Origin: Desulfovibrionaceae bacterium
Lineage (GTDB): Bacteria > Desulfobacterota > Desulfovibrionia > Desulfovibrionales > Desulfovibrionaceae
Reading direction: 5' to 3'
Assembly: GCA_009773665.1 (NCBI GenBank)
Contig: WSYE01000038.1
Location: 1-41,327 of the forward strand
DNA length: 41,327 nucleotides
The notes below the pieces were generated by a model. The model worked only from the letters and a program-made list of their open reading frames with translations. It was not told where the DNA came from and did not search any database. The position numbers and the translations under genes were made by a program. Shown piece by piece: positions 24,933 to 33,469 of this stretch. The number at the start of each line of letters is the position of its first letter. The stretch's first letter is position 1.

Positions 24933-26714
24933 CTAGGCCATTATGTCCAATCCGCCCTGGGAAATTTTTACCTCAGCACCCGTGTTCTGCATTCCCTGGG
25001 CCAACCCGGTTCCACCGGCAACATCGGTCAGCAGGGAAGAGGCGCGCAGGCGTTCCAGCGCGTCGCGGCGGTCCTGGGACTGGTTGTGCTTCTCGGCTCC
25101 GGCCCACTGCTGGCCCAGGTTGGAATCCTGGGAGATGCCGGGACGCACTTCCATCTTGGACACGGTCAGGCCCTGGTTTTCCAGGCTCTGCTTGATCTGC
25201 TGGAGGTTCTCGGCCAGAACCTTTTCGGCCTCGGGGCTGTCGGCCCTGATCACGGCCTGGACGTCCTTGCCCTTCACCGTGAGTATGATGTTCAGCTTGC
25301 CCAGGTTGTCCGGGGTCAGCTCCAGGGTGAGTTGCTTAACGCCCTGGCCCATGTTGCGAAGGATTCCCGACTCCACCTGGTTCAGCACCTGGGTGTTCTG
25401 GCCCTTGAGCACCTGGCTGGCGTCACCCTTGGCCTGGGCCGCAGACGACGCGTTCAGGGCCTGCCCGATACCAAAGCGGGAATCGCCGAAGGTCTGCCCT
25501 TCGCCCTCCACACGCAGCTTGCCTGTGAACTCGCCCACGGCCTTGTCGTGCGCGGTCTTGCCCTGCTGGGAACCGTTCTGGGAGCCGGAGCCGTCCTGCC
25601 CCGTGAAACGCTGATTCTGCTGGCGGGCATCTCTGGCCGCCAGGGCGGGGTCCACCTGGGTCGCGTTCGAGCCGGTAGACTTGCCCTCTGTGTGCTGGGC
25701 GTCCTTGCCCACCTGGGCGTGGTCCTGGGGGTCCTTCAGCAGCGAGGACGGCTTCACCTGGGAGGACTCCACCTGGCCGTCCGTGGCCTGCCTGGCGATC
25801 TCAAGCTGCTGGCGGGCCTTCTCCATGGCGGGGTGCAGCGCATCCCGGACGGTCTGCAAGGCGTCCTTGGCCTGGGCCAGCTGGCCGGACAGTTCTTGCT
25901 TCACGGCAACAAACGTCTGGCGCATGCCCTCGGGGGTCAGCTGCACCTTTTCAGCGGAGCCGAACTTGGCCATCAGACGCTGGCTGGCGCTGTCGGAGAG
26001 CTTCAGGGCCTTGGCCAGCGCAAAGGCTCCGACGTCACCATTGTGGCTGTCGGAGAGCTTCAGGGCCTTGGCCAGGGCGCCCATCTCGTCTTTGGAAAGG
26101 GAGAGGGTCTGGTCCGGGCTCAGCTCCTTGAGCTTGGCGGAAATGGCGGCGAAGGCCTTTGCAGGCTGCCCGCTGGCAAGGCCCGCCGTGAGTTCTTCGG
26201 CCTGCTTGGGTTCGAATCCGATACGCGTGAGCAGCGAGGAGATGGCGGCCTTGTCATCCTCGGTGAGTTGGGCGGGCCTGCTGATCTTTTCCAGGGTCGC
26301 CTCGCGCACGGAGTGCATGAGCTGGCCCCAGGTCATGCCCTCGGGGCTCTGGACCTTCTTGTCCAGTTCCTCAAGCTTCTCCTTGGAGACGCCCGCCTGC
26401 TCGAGCTTGTCCCTGACCCCGGCATAATCTTCCCTACTCATCTTGACATTGCGCAGGGAATCGTCGGCGTGGCTTGCTGGCATGTCGGGTTCTTCCAGCC
26501 GGGCCGACGAGGCGGTCACCGTGGAGGAACTCGGGGCGATCAGAAGCGGGTCGGCATAGGTCGGAGCAAGCGCCGGCAGGGACGCAGAGGTCGTTGTGCT
26601 GTACTTGAGCAGGTCCGCGAAAAGGTCGCCGCCCTTGCTCGAAGAGAAGCCATTCTGGAAACTGTCCAGGATATTGAATCCGGCAGTGGATTTCTGACTG
26701 GGAAGGATATGCAT
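24933..26714 (-). CDS. fliK: Flagellar hook-length control protein FliK
   Basis: 593 aa. It measures hook length and switches export specificity through FlhB. The long low-complexity N-terminal part is rich in Gln/Ser/Ala. The conserved C-terminal FliK domain (about 460-545) has LTLELTPDNLGKLNIILTVKGKDVQAVIRADSPEAEKVLAENLQQIKQSLENQGL. An internal repeat, ALAKALKLSDS, occurs twice 19 residues apart. The start has AGGAGG 6 nt upstream. A sigma-54-like motif lies in the 130-bp gap upstream. Confidence 0.93.
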   Translation of the reverse strand: MHILPSQKSTAGFNILDSFQNGFSSSKGGDLFADLLKYSTTTSASLPALAPTYADPLLIAPSSSTVTASSARLEEPDMPASHADDSLRNVKMSREDYAGVRDKLEQAGVSKEKLEELDKKVQSPEGMTWGQLMHSVREATLEKISRPAQLTEDDKAAISSLLTRIGFEPKQAEELTAGLASGQPAKAFAAISAKLKELSPDQTLSLSKDEMGALAKALKLSDSHNGDVGAFALAKALKLSDSASQRLMAKFGSAEKVQLTPEGMRQTFVAVKQELSGQLAQAKDALQTVRDALHPAMEKARQQLEIARQATDGQVESSQVKPSSLLKDPQDHAQVGKDAQHTEGKSTGSNATQVDPALAARDARQQNQRFTGQDGSGSQNGSQQGKTAHDKAVGEFTGKLRVEGEGQTFGDSRFGIGQALNASSAAQAKGDASQVLKGQNTQVLNQVESGILRNMGQGVKQLTLELTPDNLGKLNIILTVKGKDVQAVIRADSPEAEKVLAENLQQIKQSLENQGLTVSKMEVRPGISQDSNLGQQWAGAEKHNQSQDRRDALERLRASSLLTDVAGGTGLAQGMQNTGAEVKISQGGLDIMA

Positions 26715-26740
26715 CTTTTTCCTCCTGACGGCTCCTGTTC

Positions 26741-26756
26741 TTCAAGAGTCGTTCCA
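26741..26756 (-). promoter_or_regulatory. Possible sigma-54 promoter of fliK-flgD-flgE
   Basis: Read on the minus strand it is TGGAACG-ACTC-TTGAA. The -24 GG and the TTG at -12 are placed correctly, but the usual GC is GA. It lies 27 nt before the fliK ATG. Confidence 0.45.
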
Positions 26757-26799
26757 GGACGAAAACATGCATTATCGAATAGTTAGAAAATACTGGCGA

Positions 26800-26820
26800 C
26801 AGGCAGTTTTTTCCTGCCTG
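26800..26820 (-). terminator. Weak hairpin after the GT9 gene
   Basis: CAGGCAG (26800-26806) pairs with CTGCCTG (26814-26820) across a TTTTTTC loop. No T-run follows, so it may only attenuate transcription from the glycosyltransferase genes into fliK. Confidence 0.4.
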
Positions 26821-26844
26821 GCAGCGGGGGATGCGTGGGGCGGA

Positions 26845-28211
26845 TCAGGCCGTGAGGGAGCGTACGCGCTCGATCATGCCCAGGCCCTCGGCAAAGGCCT
26901 TCCGCGAGAAATCCGCGTTTTCAAAGGACATGTGGATGTAGCCCGCCAAGGGGCGGAGCATGGGCGGAGCACCCTTCCAGAATTCTTCGCCCGGCGCGGC
27001 GCAGGACACCAGGCATTCGCGCACCCTCTTTGCCAACTCCACCAGCGCCCGGTTGAAGGCCGCTGCCAGACGCGGGTGCTCCCCGGCCAGATGCGTCCAG
27101 GTGCTGCGGGGCCGGGTTTCGTCCCAGAGCCCGAAAAAGTTCCCGAACACACCGCGCCACCACTCGCCAAGACAGTCCGAGGCGCGCGAGGTCGCGCGTC
27201 CCACCGGGACCAGATCGAAAAAGCCCTCCGGGGTGCGCCCGGTGCGGTACAGACGCATGCCCGGCGGCGCAGTGAAACGCCGGGAGCCGGCCGGGCGGGC
27301 CAGACGCCAGGCCAGATAGGCCACCTGGGCCGGGTCGAGCAGTGCCAGCAGTCCAGACAGGACATGCTGGCCCTAAGAACGTGGTGTCCCGGCTGGAACG
27401 GCCCGGTTTCCCAGGGGTTCACCGGCCCCATGGACAGATTGAGCGTCTGAAGGCCCGACCACGCGGCCAGATGCATGGGCCCCGTATCCGGCGTGACCAT
27501 AAGCGAGAGCGTCTGGCCCACGGCCATGAATTCGCGCAGGCTCAAGCTGCCGCAGGTGTCCAGGAGCCTTCCGCCGTGCAGGCGGCGCACCTCCTCCCCG
27601 AGCGGGACCTCGGCGGGTCCGCCCATAAGCACCACGGTCATGCCCCGGCGCTCCAGCTCCTTGGCCAGAGCGGCCCAGAACGGCGGGTCCGGGCGCTTTT
27701 CCACCTGGCTGGCCCCCAAGAACAGGCCCACAGCCTGATTGGTGGACGGCAGGATGCGCGGTGTGTCGAAATGGGTGGCTGAAAAGCAGCCGTTGTCCAC
27801 GCAGTCCAGGGCGTTCAGCTCCGCCCAGTGGAAGCGGTTGTGCCGGTTGTTGCCGGTGAGCGCAGCCCGGTACAGCTGCCAGCGTCCGCTGATGTGCAGG
27901 CCTTGAGGGTCCTTCACCGGGCCGAACTTCATGCTCGCCGACAGTTTCCCTGTGAGATCTGCCGCCTCGGGCCGGTGGCTCAGGTTCACAATGATTGAGT
28001 ACTCCCGCGCGGAAAGTTCCCGGATGGCCGTCCAGGGCAGATAGGTGACCTTTGGCGAGACGTGGAGCAACTCTTCGTAAAAATGAGGCTCAGCCACCAC
28101 CCAGATGGGGCGGTCCGGCGTGGTGCGCGCAGCCCAGAGGAACAGCGGGAAGGAGAGGATGATGTCTCCCATGCGCTGCATCTGGAGTATGAGGGCAGGA
28201 TTGTTGCTCAT
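26845..28211 (-). pseudogene. GT9 heptosyltransferase-like glycosyltransferase, frameshifted
   Basis: ADP-heptose:LPS heptosyltransferase-like family 9. From ATG 28211 the frame encodes QRMGDIILSFPLF, LGASQVEKRPDPPFWAALAKEL, VTPDTGPMHLAAWSG and NLSMGPVNPWETGPFQPGHHVLRASMSCLDCWHC, all family-like. After about 27345 this frame becomes Arg/Pro/Trp-rich nonsense. A frame one base off from about 27345 (LDPAQVAYLAWRLARPAG...) carries on with plausible protein for about 165 residues to the stop at 26845. An indel near 27325-27365 best explains this. Upstream and downstream parts together would be about 450 aa. It could be a real pseudogene or an assembly error. Confidence 0.75.
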
Positions 28212-28290
28212 ATTGAAGGCGCTTTAGCGCTCAGGCCTTGTAGTGCCTTCGCGGGGGAAAAAACAAGGGAGCAGATGCGCGGACGGGCGC

Positions 28291-29886
28291 TCACTGCGCC
28301 ATCAGAGACCGCCATTTGGCCAGGGCGTCCTCCCAGGCGGCGCGGTCGGCCACGGAAGCTGCCCGGCGGAAGGCGTCCGGATCGAACTTCTGGTGGAGCT
28401 TGTACTGGTTGGCCCAGCCCACGCCGTACTGCGCCTGCCCCACCCCGCCCTGGCTGCCAGTGGACTTGAAATGCCCCACGGCCAGATGCCCCTGGTAGAC
28501 GGGCGTGCGGCCCGAGAGCAGCAGGCGGATGTCGTGGTCCAGGTCGTCGTACTGGGAGGGGGAGTAGCGCAGGTCGAAACCGCCCTGCCCTGCCAGCGTG
28601 GCCGTGCGGAACATATGGCAACAGCCCGTGACCGTGGCGCAGGGGCGGATATAGGCGAACTGGCCCCGGTCCAGGGTCTGGTGATGGCAGGAGCTCAGGG
28701 TGAAGTGCCGCCCTTCCCCGGCTTCGCGCGCCCCGATCGATTCAAACGAGGCGTCCAGGAACACGTCGGCGGACTGCACGTGCGCCGGGCGGGAGAAGTC
28801 TCGTACCCGCGCCCCCCAGACCACCGCCTGGGGATACAGGCCAGCCGCCGCGCCCAGAAGCCCCAGCCAGTCCGGCGGCAGGGACACGTCGTCGTCCAGA
28901 AACACCGTCCATTGCGACTCTTTGACCACGGGAAGCGACACAAGCCAGTTGCGCGCGGCGGGCGCGCCCACGTTTACGGGCAGGCTCACGGTGGAGAAGC
29001 GCTCCGGGCCGAGTTTGCCGCCCCAGGAGGCCAGCACCTGCGCGGTGTCGTCCGTGCTGCCGTTGTCCAGAACGATAATGTGCGCCCGGCCCAGGTCGCT
29101 GGCTGCAAGGCTCTCCAGAGTGAGGCCGATGTCCTGGGCCTTGTTCCAGGTATACAACAGGATCACGGTATCGCCTTCAGGCAGGGAGCGCAGGCCGGGA
29201 CCGGCGAAGAGAAGATCATAAAGCGCCAGCAGGGCATGCACCTGCCAGGGCTCGTGCGTGAGCCCGGCGCGCAGCCAGGACTCGGCCTCGCCGCGCTGCC
29301 CCAGGGCAACGCAGGTCAGGCCCAGACGCACTTTAAGGCCAGGGCACTCCCAGAGGCGGACGCAGCGGGCATAGTTGGCCAGGGCAGCCTCTGGCGCGCC
29401 GCGCATCATGGCCGCGTCGCCGCCCAGCAGCCGGGCCAGGGGTTCGGGCAGGCGTGCGATGACCGCCCCGGCGGCGGCCCAGTCCTCGGCGTCCTGGGCA
29501 TGGGTGAGCGAGAGGCGCTCCCAGAAGAGGTTGCCCGGATCGGATTCCAGCTGGCGTTCGAGATAATGGGCGATCTTCGCGGCCTCGCGGCGCTGGGCCA
29601 GTCGCTGGTAATAGCCCAGATCTGCCGGAGGGCGGGAGTTGTCCGCCACGAAGGCGGCCACGGCCCGCACGGAGGCAGGGATATCCGGCAGGGACGCGGC
29701 TTCCCCGGCCAGCACCGCGTCCAAGGGCGACTGCGCCCAGGCGGAAAGCAGCAGTTCGCCCGACAGGCGCGCAAGCCCGGCCTGCGCGGCCAGACGCGCG
29801 CAGCCGCGCAGATGCCCCGCTCCCTCGGTTCCGTGAACCAAAGCGGTGCGCAGGGTTTCGGGAAGTTCCTCCAGCAGCCAGGGCAT
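28291..29886 (-). CDS. GT2 (GT-A) glycosyltransferase with helical N-terminal region
   Basis: 531 aa. Residues about 1-235 are helical and TPR-like (APEAALANYARCVRLWECPGLKVRLGLTCVALGQRGEAESWLRAGL). Residues about 240-530 form a GT-A fold with VLDNGSTDDT (nucleotide-sugar site) and FLDDDV, the DXD-type metal site. The ATG at 29886 is 11 bp after the hemerythrin stop. It probably adds sugars to protein or surface glycan; with the neighbouring GT9 and CgeB-like genes and the flagellar genes downstream, flagellin or hook glycosylation is a reasonable guess. Confidence 0.85.
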   Translation of the reverse strand: MPWLLEELPETLRTALVHGTEGAGHLRGCARLAAQAGLARLSGELLLSAWAQSPLDAVLAGEAASLPDIPASVRAVAAFVADNSRPPADLGYYQRLAQRREAAKIAHYLERQLESDPGNLFWERLSLTHAQDAEDWAAAGAVIARLPEPLARLLGGDAAMMRGAPEAALANYARCVRLWECPGLKVRLGLTCVALGQRGEAESWLRAGLTHEPWQVHALLALYDLLFAGPGLRSLPEGDTVILLYTWNKAQDIGLTLESLAASDLGRAHIIVLDNGSTDDTAQVLASWGGKLGPERFSTVSLPVNVGAPAARNWLVSLPVVKESQWTVFLDDDVSLPPDWLGLLGAAAGLYPQAVVWGARVRDFSRPAHVQSADVFLDASFESIGAREAGEGRHFTLSSCHHQTLDRGQFAYIRPCATVTGCCHMFRTATLAGQGGFDLRYSPSQYDDLDHDIRLLLSGRTPVYQGHLAVGHFKSTGSQGGVGQAQYGVGWANQYKLHQKFDPDAFRRAASVADRAAWEDALAKWRSLMAQ

Positions 29887-29897
29887 GGGGAGTCGGC

Positions 29898-30329
29898 TCA
29901 GGCCTTGCCGCTTTTTTCCAGGTGGGTCTGGCCGCGCACCACCAGATACTCGGTCAGGCCCTGGTCGATACCGGTGGTGTGGCCCCTGAACCAGCCCACG
30001 ATGTATTCCAAAAACTCAACCAGATCGAATTCGGCCTCTTCCACGAACCGCCGATGGAATTCCAGGGCCTTTGTGGAGCAATCCAGGTGTTCGCGCACCT
30101 GTGTGAAGTAATCCGCATAGCTGTTGTGATCCATGAGGGACTCTTCGGTCTGAAAGTGGACGATGGTATAGTTGTAGAATCTGCGGATGAAGCGGGACAC
30201 CTCGGAGACGCTCGCGCTTGCCTTCACCGCATCGGCGATGTTGTTGATAAGCACCACGAGTTCCTTGTGCTGCTCGTCAATCAGATACACGCCCACAGAC
30301 ATGCTTTCGTCCCATTCAAGAATCGCCAT
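29898..30329 (-). CDS. Bacteriohemerythrin lacking one iron-ligand histidine
   Basis: 143 aa from ATG 30329; a TTG at 30350 would add seven residues. Hemerythrins bind O2 at a di-iron centre in a four-helix bundle. The ligands are His21 (EQHKEL), His58 and Glu62 (HFQTEE), His81 (REHLD), His117 and Asp122 (HTTGID). The first His of the usual HxxxH on helix 3 is Gln77 (QVREH). The rest of the fold, including the N-terminal ILEWDESMSVG, is typical. Likely roles are O2 sensing or storage for aerotaxis in an anaerobe, but with this substitution binding may be altered. Confidence 0.9.
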   Translation of the reverse strand: MAILEWDESMSVGVYLIDEQHKELVVLINNIADAVKASASVSEVSRFIRRFYNYTIVHFQTEESLMDHNSYADYFTQVREHLDCSTKALEFHRRFVEEAEFDLVEFLEYIVGWFRGHTTGIDQGLTEYLVVRGQTHLEKSGKA

Positions 30330-30383
30330 ACGGACCGCCTTTCTCTTCAAATACCACTACAGTTATGAAAACAATATCACGCG

Positions 30384-31574
30384 TTACCCGAACGTCTTCT
30401 TCATCACGTCCAGCAACTGCCCCATGCGGGTGACGTAGGTGTGTTCGGCCAGCACGCGTTTCCTGGCGGCTTCGGCGATCCTGGCCCGCTCTTCGGGGTG
30501 GGCCAGATAGTGCCGCACGAGCTCCGGAATCTCCTCCGGGTCGCCGTACACGGCCACCTCGCGCCCCGGCTCGAACAACCGTTCCATCTGGGCGCGGTGG
30601 TCCGTCAGCAGGAACGCCCCGCAGGCGGGCACGTCGAACACGCGCTGGTTCACCGCGCCCTTCATCTGGAGGCTGGTACAGTTGAAGTTCACGTCGCTGT
30701 ACGGATAAAATCCCGGCAATTCATCATAATAGGCCAGCTCCGAAAGCCTGCGCCAGCGTGTCCCCTCGTCCGGAAAGGTGAGCAGCCAGCCCTCGTCGCC
30801 AGCGATGAGCGGCGAAAATTCCATGACCTGCCCCAGGCAGCGGGCGCGGTACTGGCGGGTGGATTCCCAGATGACGGCGGTCTCGAAGGCCAGCTGGCGC
30901 TGCGGCGTGGCCAGGGTCTCGAAAGCTGGCATGAGGTACGCGAAGTGCCCGGCCATGAAGGCGCGCACGCTCCACTCCGGATGCTGCCCGAAGGCCTCGG
31001 CCAGCACCGGCAGGGCTTCCAGCAGTTGCGGGCCGGAGTCGGCGTACTCCAGGCGTTTGGCGGTCTTGACCACCATGGAGTTGCCCACGAAGCTGACCGT
31101 GGCGCGCCAGGGATGATCCGGCGGCGCAGGCCGGTCCGGTGGGACGAAGCGGCGCTCATCGGCTGCCAGCGGGAGATAGAACACGTTGTCGAAACCCTGA
31201 CCGCGCAGCGGCTCCAGGTTGTCCGCGTCCCAGGTGAAGACTGCCGTCTTTTGGGCTGCCGGGTTGGCGTAGAGGGCCAGGGCCAGGGCCGGGTTGTCCA
31301 CGAACCAGGAGGCCAGGGGAATGTCCAGCTTGGAGAGCAGCCCCGTGAGCAGCCCTTCGTGGTCCACGCCCAGGTGGTTCACGGTCAGGGCGAAGTGCGG
31401 ACGCAGCTCTTTGATGGCGGTGATGAGGGCGCGCAGATACTCGTCCAGGCCGAGTTCGTCGCCGCCGGTGTCCAGATAGCGGTAGCGAACCCCCATGCGG
31501 TCGAAGGCGGTCATGATCTCGCCCAGCAGGAAGAACCGGCTGGTGATCAGCAGCACCCTGGGGGCTTCAGACAC
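30384..31574 (-). CDS. CgeB-like glycosyltransferase
   Basis: 396 aa beginning with GTG 31574, 6 bp after the STAS stop. The sequence resembles CgeB/DUF3880-type GT-B glycosyltransferases: an N-terminal half (RVLLITSRFF, LTVNHLG, ASWFVDNPALAL) and a C-terminal half ending in NCTSLQMKGAVNQRVFDVPACGAFLLTD, then FEPGREVAVYGDPEEIPELVRHYLAHPEERARIAEAARKRVLAEHTY, which is the usual acceptor-side end of these enzymes. Function is probably sugar transfer to a surface protein; substrate unknown. It sits between the partner-switch genes and hemerythrin. Confidence 0.82.
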   Translation of the reverse strand: MSEAPRVLLITSRFFLLGEIMTAFDRMGVRYRYLDTGGDELGLDEYLRALITAIKELRPHFALTVNHLGVDHEGLLTGLLSKLDIPLASWFVDNPALALALYANPAAQKTAVFTWDADNLEPLRGQGFDNVFYLPLAADERRFVPPDRPAPPDHPWRATVSFVGNSMVVKTAKRLEYADSGPQLLEALPVLAEAFGQHPEWSVRAFMAGHFAYLMPAFETLATPQRQLAFETAVIWESTRQYRARCLGQVMEFSPLIAGDEGWLLTFPDEGTRWRRLSELAYYDELPGFYPYSDVNFNCTSLQMKGAVNQRVFDVPACGAFLLTDHRAQMERLFEPGREVAVYGDPEEIPELVRHYLAHPEERARIAEAARKRVLAEHTYVTRMGQLLDVMKKTFG

Positions 31575-31580
31575 GCAGGC

Positions 31581-31934
31581 TCACTTGGTGGCTTTGGCGG
31601 CCAGGGCCGCGAGCTCCTGGTCGGACTCGGCCACGGTGAAATATTGCATAAGCTGCACCAGTCCCAGGGTTTTCTTCACCTGGGAGCTCGGCTTGAAGAG
31701 CACCAGAGTTCTGCCCGAGGTCTGAAGCCGGGTGTTGCAGGCCACCAGGAAGCCTATGCCGGAGGAGTCCATGAAGCTGACCTCGGAGAGGTCCAGCACC
31801 AGGGTGTCGGCCTTGGCGTCCTCCAGGTTCTTCTCCACGGCGTGCTTGAAGTCCTGGGTGACTTCCATGGTTATTTCGCCCGCATATCTGGCGGTCAGGC
31901 ACGGCCCGTCGTGGGTCCAGGTCAGATTTTCCAC
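31581..31934 (-). CDS. STAS-domain anti-sigma factor antagonist
   Basis: 117 aa from GTG 31934, which has AAGGAAGG upstream and overlaps the 3' end of the switch-protein gene by 13 nt. A single STAS domain with the phosphorylation motif MDSSGIG (Ser58, matching the conserved site of SpoIIAA). In partner switching the kinase domain phosphorylates this Ser, the PP2C phosphatase reverses it, and the unphosphorylated form binds a target. The translational overlap shows it is the partner of the upstream fusion, as HsbA is of HsbR in Pseudomonas aeruginosa. The final target is unknown. Confidence 0.9.
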   Translation of the reverse strand: MENLTWTHDGPCLTARYAGEITMEVTQDFKHAVEKNLEDAKADTLVLDLSEVSFMDSSGIGFLVACNTRLQTSGRTLVLFKPSSQVKKTLGLVQLMQYFTVAESDQELAALAAKATK

Positions 31935-33469
31935 AGGTCCTTCCTTATCTGTTTGACCACACGCAGCACGTTTTCCTTGCCGCGCATGGTGAGTTCGCAT
32001 GAGTCCGACAGCTTGCAGATGATGAACATGCCCCGACCGCACTCGGATTCCGGAGGGGCGTTCTCGAAGGAGATGGAATTGCCGAAGCCCTTGCCCCAGT
32101 CCACCACCTCAAGCTCCACGGAGCTGCCCGGATTAAGGCGCAGGCGGACCTCCATAGGCCCTTCCCCGCCCGCGTAGGCGTGGCGGGTGACATTGGCGCA
32201 GGCCTCGGTGAGCACGATGTCCAGGTCGTGGAGGGTATCCTCGTCGGAGATGAACCGGGCCACGGCGGCCACGGCGTCCTTGGCCAGATTGCGGCTGGCC
32301 GAGGGGGAGGACGGAGCGGTGAAGATGCGGATGAGGGGGCTGCCCACGCTGACCCACAGGGCGGTGACGTCGTCGGAGAACACGGGGCCGGTGCGCTCCC
32401 CGCAGAGGTTCTCCAGAAGCGTCTCCAGGGAGAAGCGGTCTTCGCTCAGGAGCTTTTCGCTCAACTCCTTGAAGCTCTCCAACCCGTAAATCTGATGATC
32501 CAGGGTCCGCCATTCGTACCAGCCGTCTGTGTACAGGAACAGCCCGGCAGGCCGCGTAAAGGAGATGGTCCTGGTTGCGAATTCCTGGTCGAAGAAGCCC
32601 AGCACCGAGGCCGTGGCGTCCAGCCAGACCGGCTTGCCGCCGCTCCAGACCAGCGGGGGGCAATGTCCGGCGTTGACGTAGGTGATGGTCCCGGCGTCCG
32701 GATCGATGTCGGCGGCGGCCAAGGTGACGAAGTCGGGCTCCTCGCCGATGGAGGACAAGAGATGTCGGCTGGCCAGGGAGAGCATCTCCGAGAGCGAGAA
32801 GTAGTGCGTCTTGGACACCCGCACCAGGGTGCGAACCACAGCCATGAGGAAGGCCGCCCGCGCGCCGTGGCCGGACACGTCAGCCATCACCACGCGAATG
32901 GAGCCGTCGGGCAGGGTGAAGAAGTCGTAGTAGTCGCCGCTGGCCCGTCCTGACGGGCGGTAGAAGCACTCCACGGTGGTCTCGCCCAACACCGGCGAGC
33001 AGTCCGGCAGCAGGCGGCGCTGCAAACCGGCCACCAGGTCGATCTCGCGGCTGATGCGATCGTAGGCCTGGCGCAGGCGGCGGGTCAGGGTCACCTGCCT
33101 TGCCGCCGCGCCCACGCGGGCCAGCAGCTCCTCGCGGTCGAAGGGCTTGCCCAGAAAGTCGTTGGCTCCGGCGGCGAAGGCCTTGGCTTTGAGGGCCTTG
33201 GTGTCCTGCGCTGTGAGCACGATGATCTGCACGTCGTGGTCCTGGGCCGTGCCGCGTATGTGGGCCATGACCTCAAGGCCGGACTTCACGGGCATGTTCA
33301 TGTCCAGGATGATCACGTCCGGCTTGAAAGCACCGTGGGCCTCAATGGCCTCCTGTCCGTCCTCGGCGGCGTGCAGCCGGTAGTGGCTGCCCAGGATGTA
33401 GGTCAGCAGCCGAAGGACGGTCTTGGAGTCGTCCACCACCAGGACGCGGATGTCTTCAGGTGCGGCCAT
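31922..33469 (-). CDS. Receiver-PP2C phosphatase-HATPase kinase fusion (HsbR-like switch protein)
   Basis: 515 aa from ATG 33469, whose first base pairs overlap the dtd stop (TGATG). Domain 1 (about 7-120) is a receiver: acidic pair Asp13/Asp14, phospho-Asp56 (ILDMNMP), Thr86 and Lys108. Domain 2 (about 150-365) is a SpoIIE-type PP2C phosphatase with GDYYDF, ADVSGHG, YTDGWYEW and DDVTALW. Domain 3 (about 385-510) is an RsbW-like kinase: TEACANVTRHAY, VVDWGKGFGN, GRGMFII. It therefore carries both the enzyme that phosphorylates and the enzyme that dephosphorylates its STAS partner, gated by a receiver phosphorylated from an unknown histidine kinase. Confidence 0.92.
   Translation of the reverse strand: MAAPEDIRVLVVDDSKTVLRLLTYILGSHYRLHAAEDGQEAIEAHGAFKPDVIILDMNMPVKSGLEVMAHIRGTAQDHDVQIIVLTAQDTKALKAKAFAAGANDFLGKPFDREELLARVGAAARQVTLTRRLRQAYDRISREIDLVAGLQRRLLPDCSPVLGETTVECFYRPSGRASGDYYDFFTLPDGSIRVVMADVSGHGARAAFLMAVVRTLVRVSKTHYFSLSEMLSLASRHLLSSIGEEPDFVTLAAADIDPDAGTITYVNAGHCPPLVWSGGKPVWLDATASVLGFFDQEFATRTISFTRPAGLFLYTDGWYEWRTLDHQIYGLESFKELSEKLLSEDRFSLETLLENLCGERTGPVFSDDVTALWVSVGSPLIRIFTAPSSPSASRNLAKDAVAAVARFISDEDTLHDLDIVLTEACANVTRHAYAGGEGPMEVRLRLNPGSSVELEVVDWGKGFGNSISFENAPPESECGRGMFIICKLSDSCELTMRGKENVLRVVKQIRKDLWKI

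Noticed and set aside
24789..26786. 665-codon plus-strand frame opposite fliK and flgD
   Set aside because: Shadow of fliK, rich in Leu/Gly/His; no start site or domain.
28243..32177. Long plus-strand frames opposite the glycosyltransferases and the STAS gene
   Set aside because: They are antisense to genes with clear motifs and have no support of their own.
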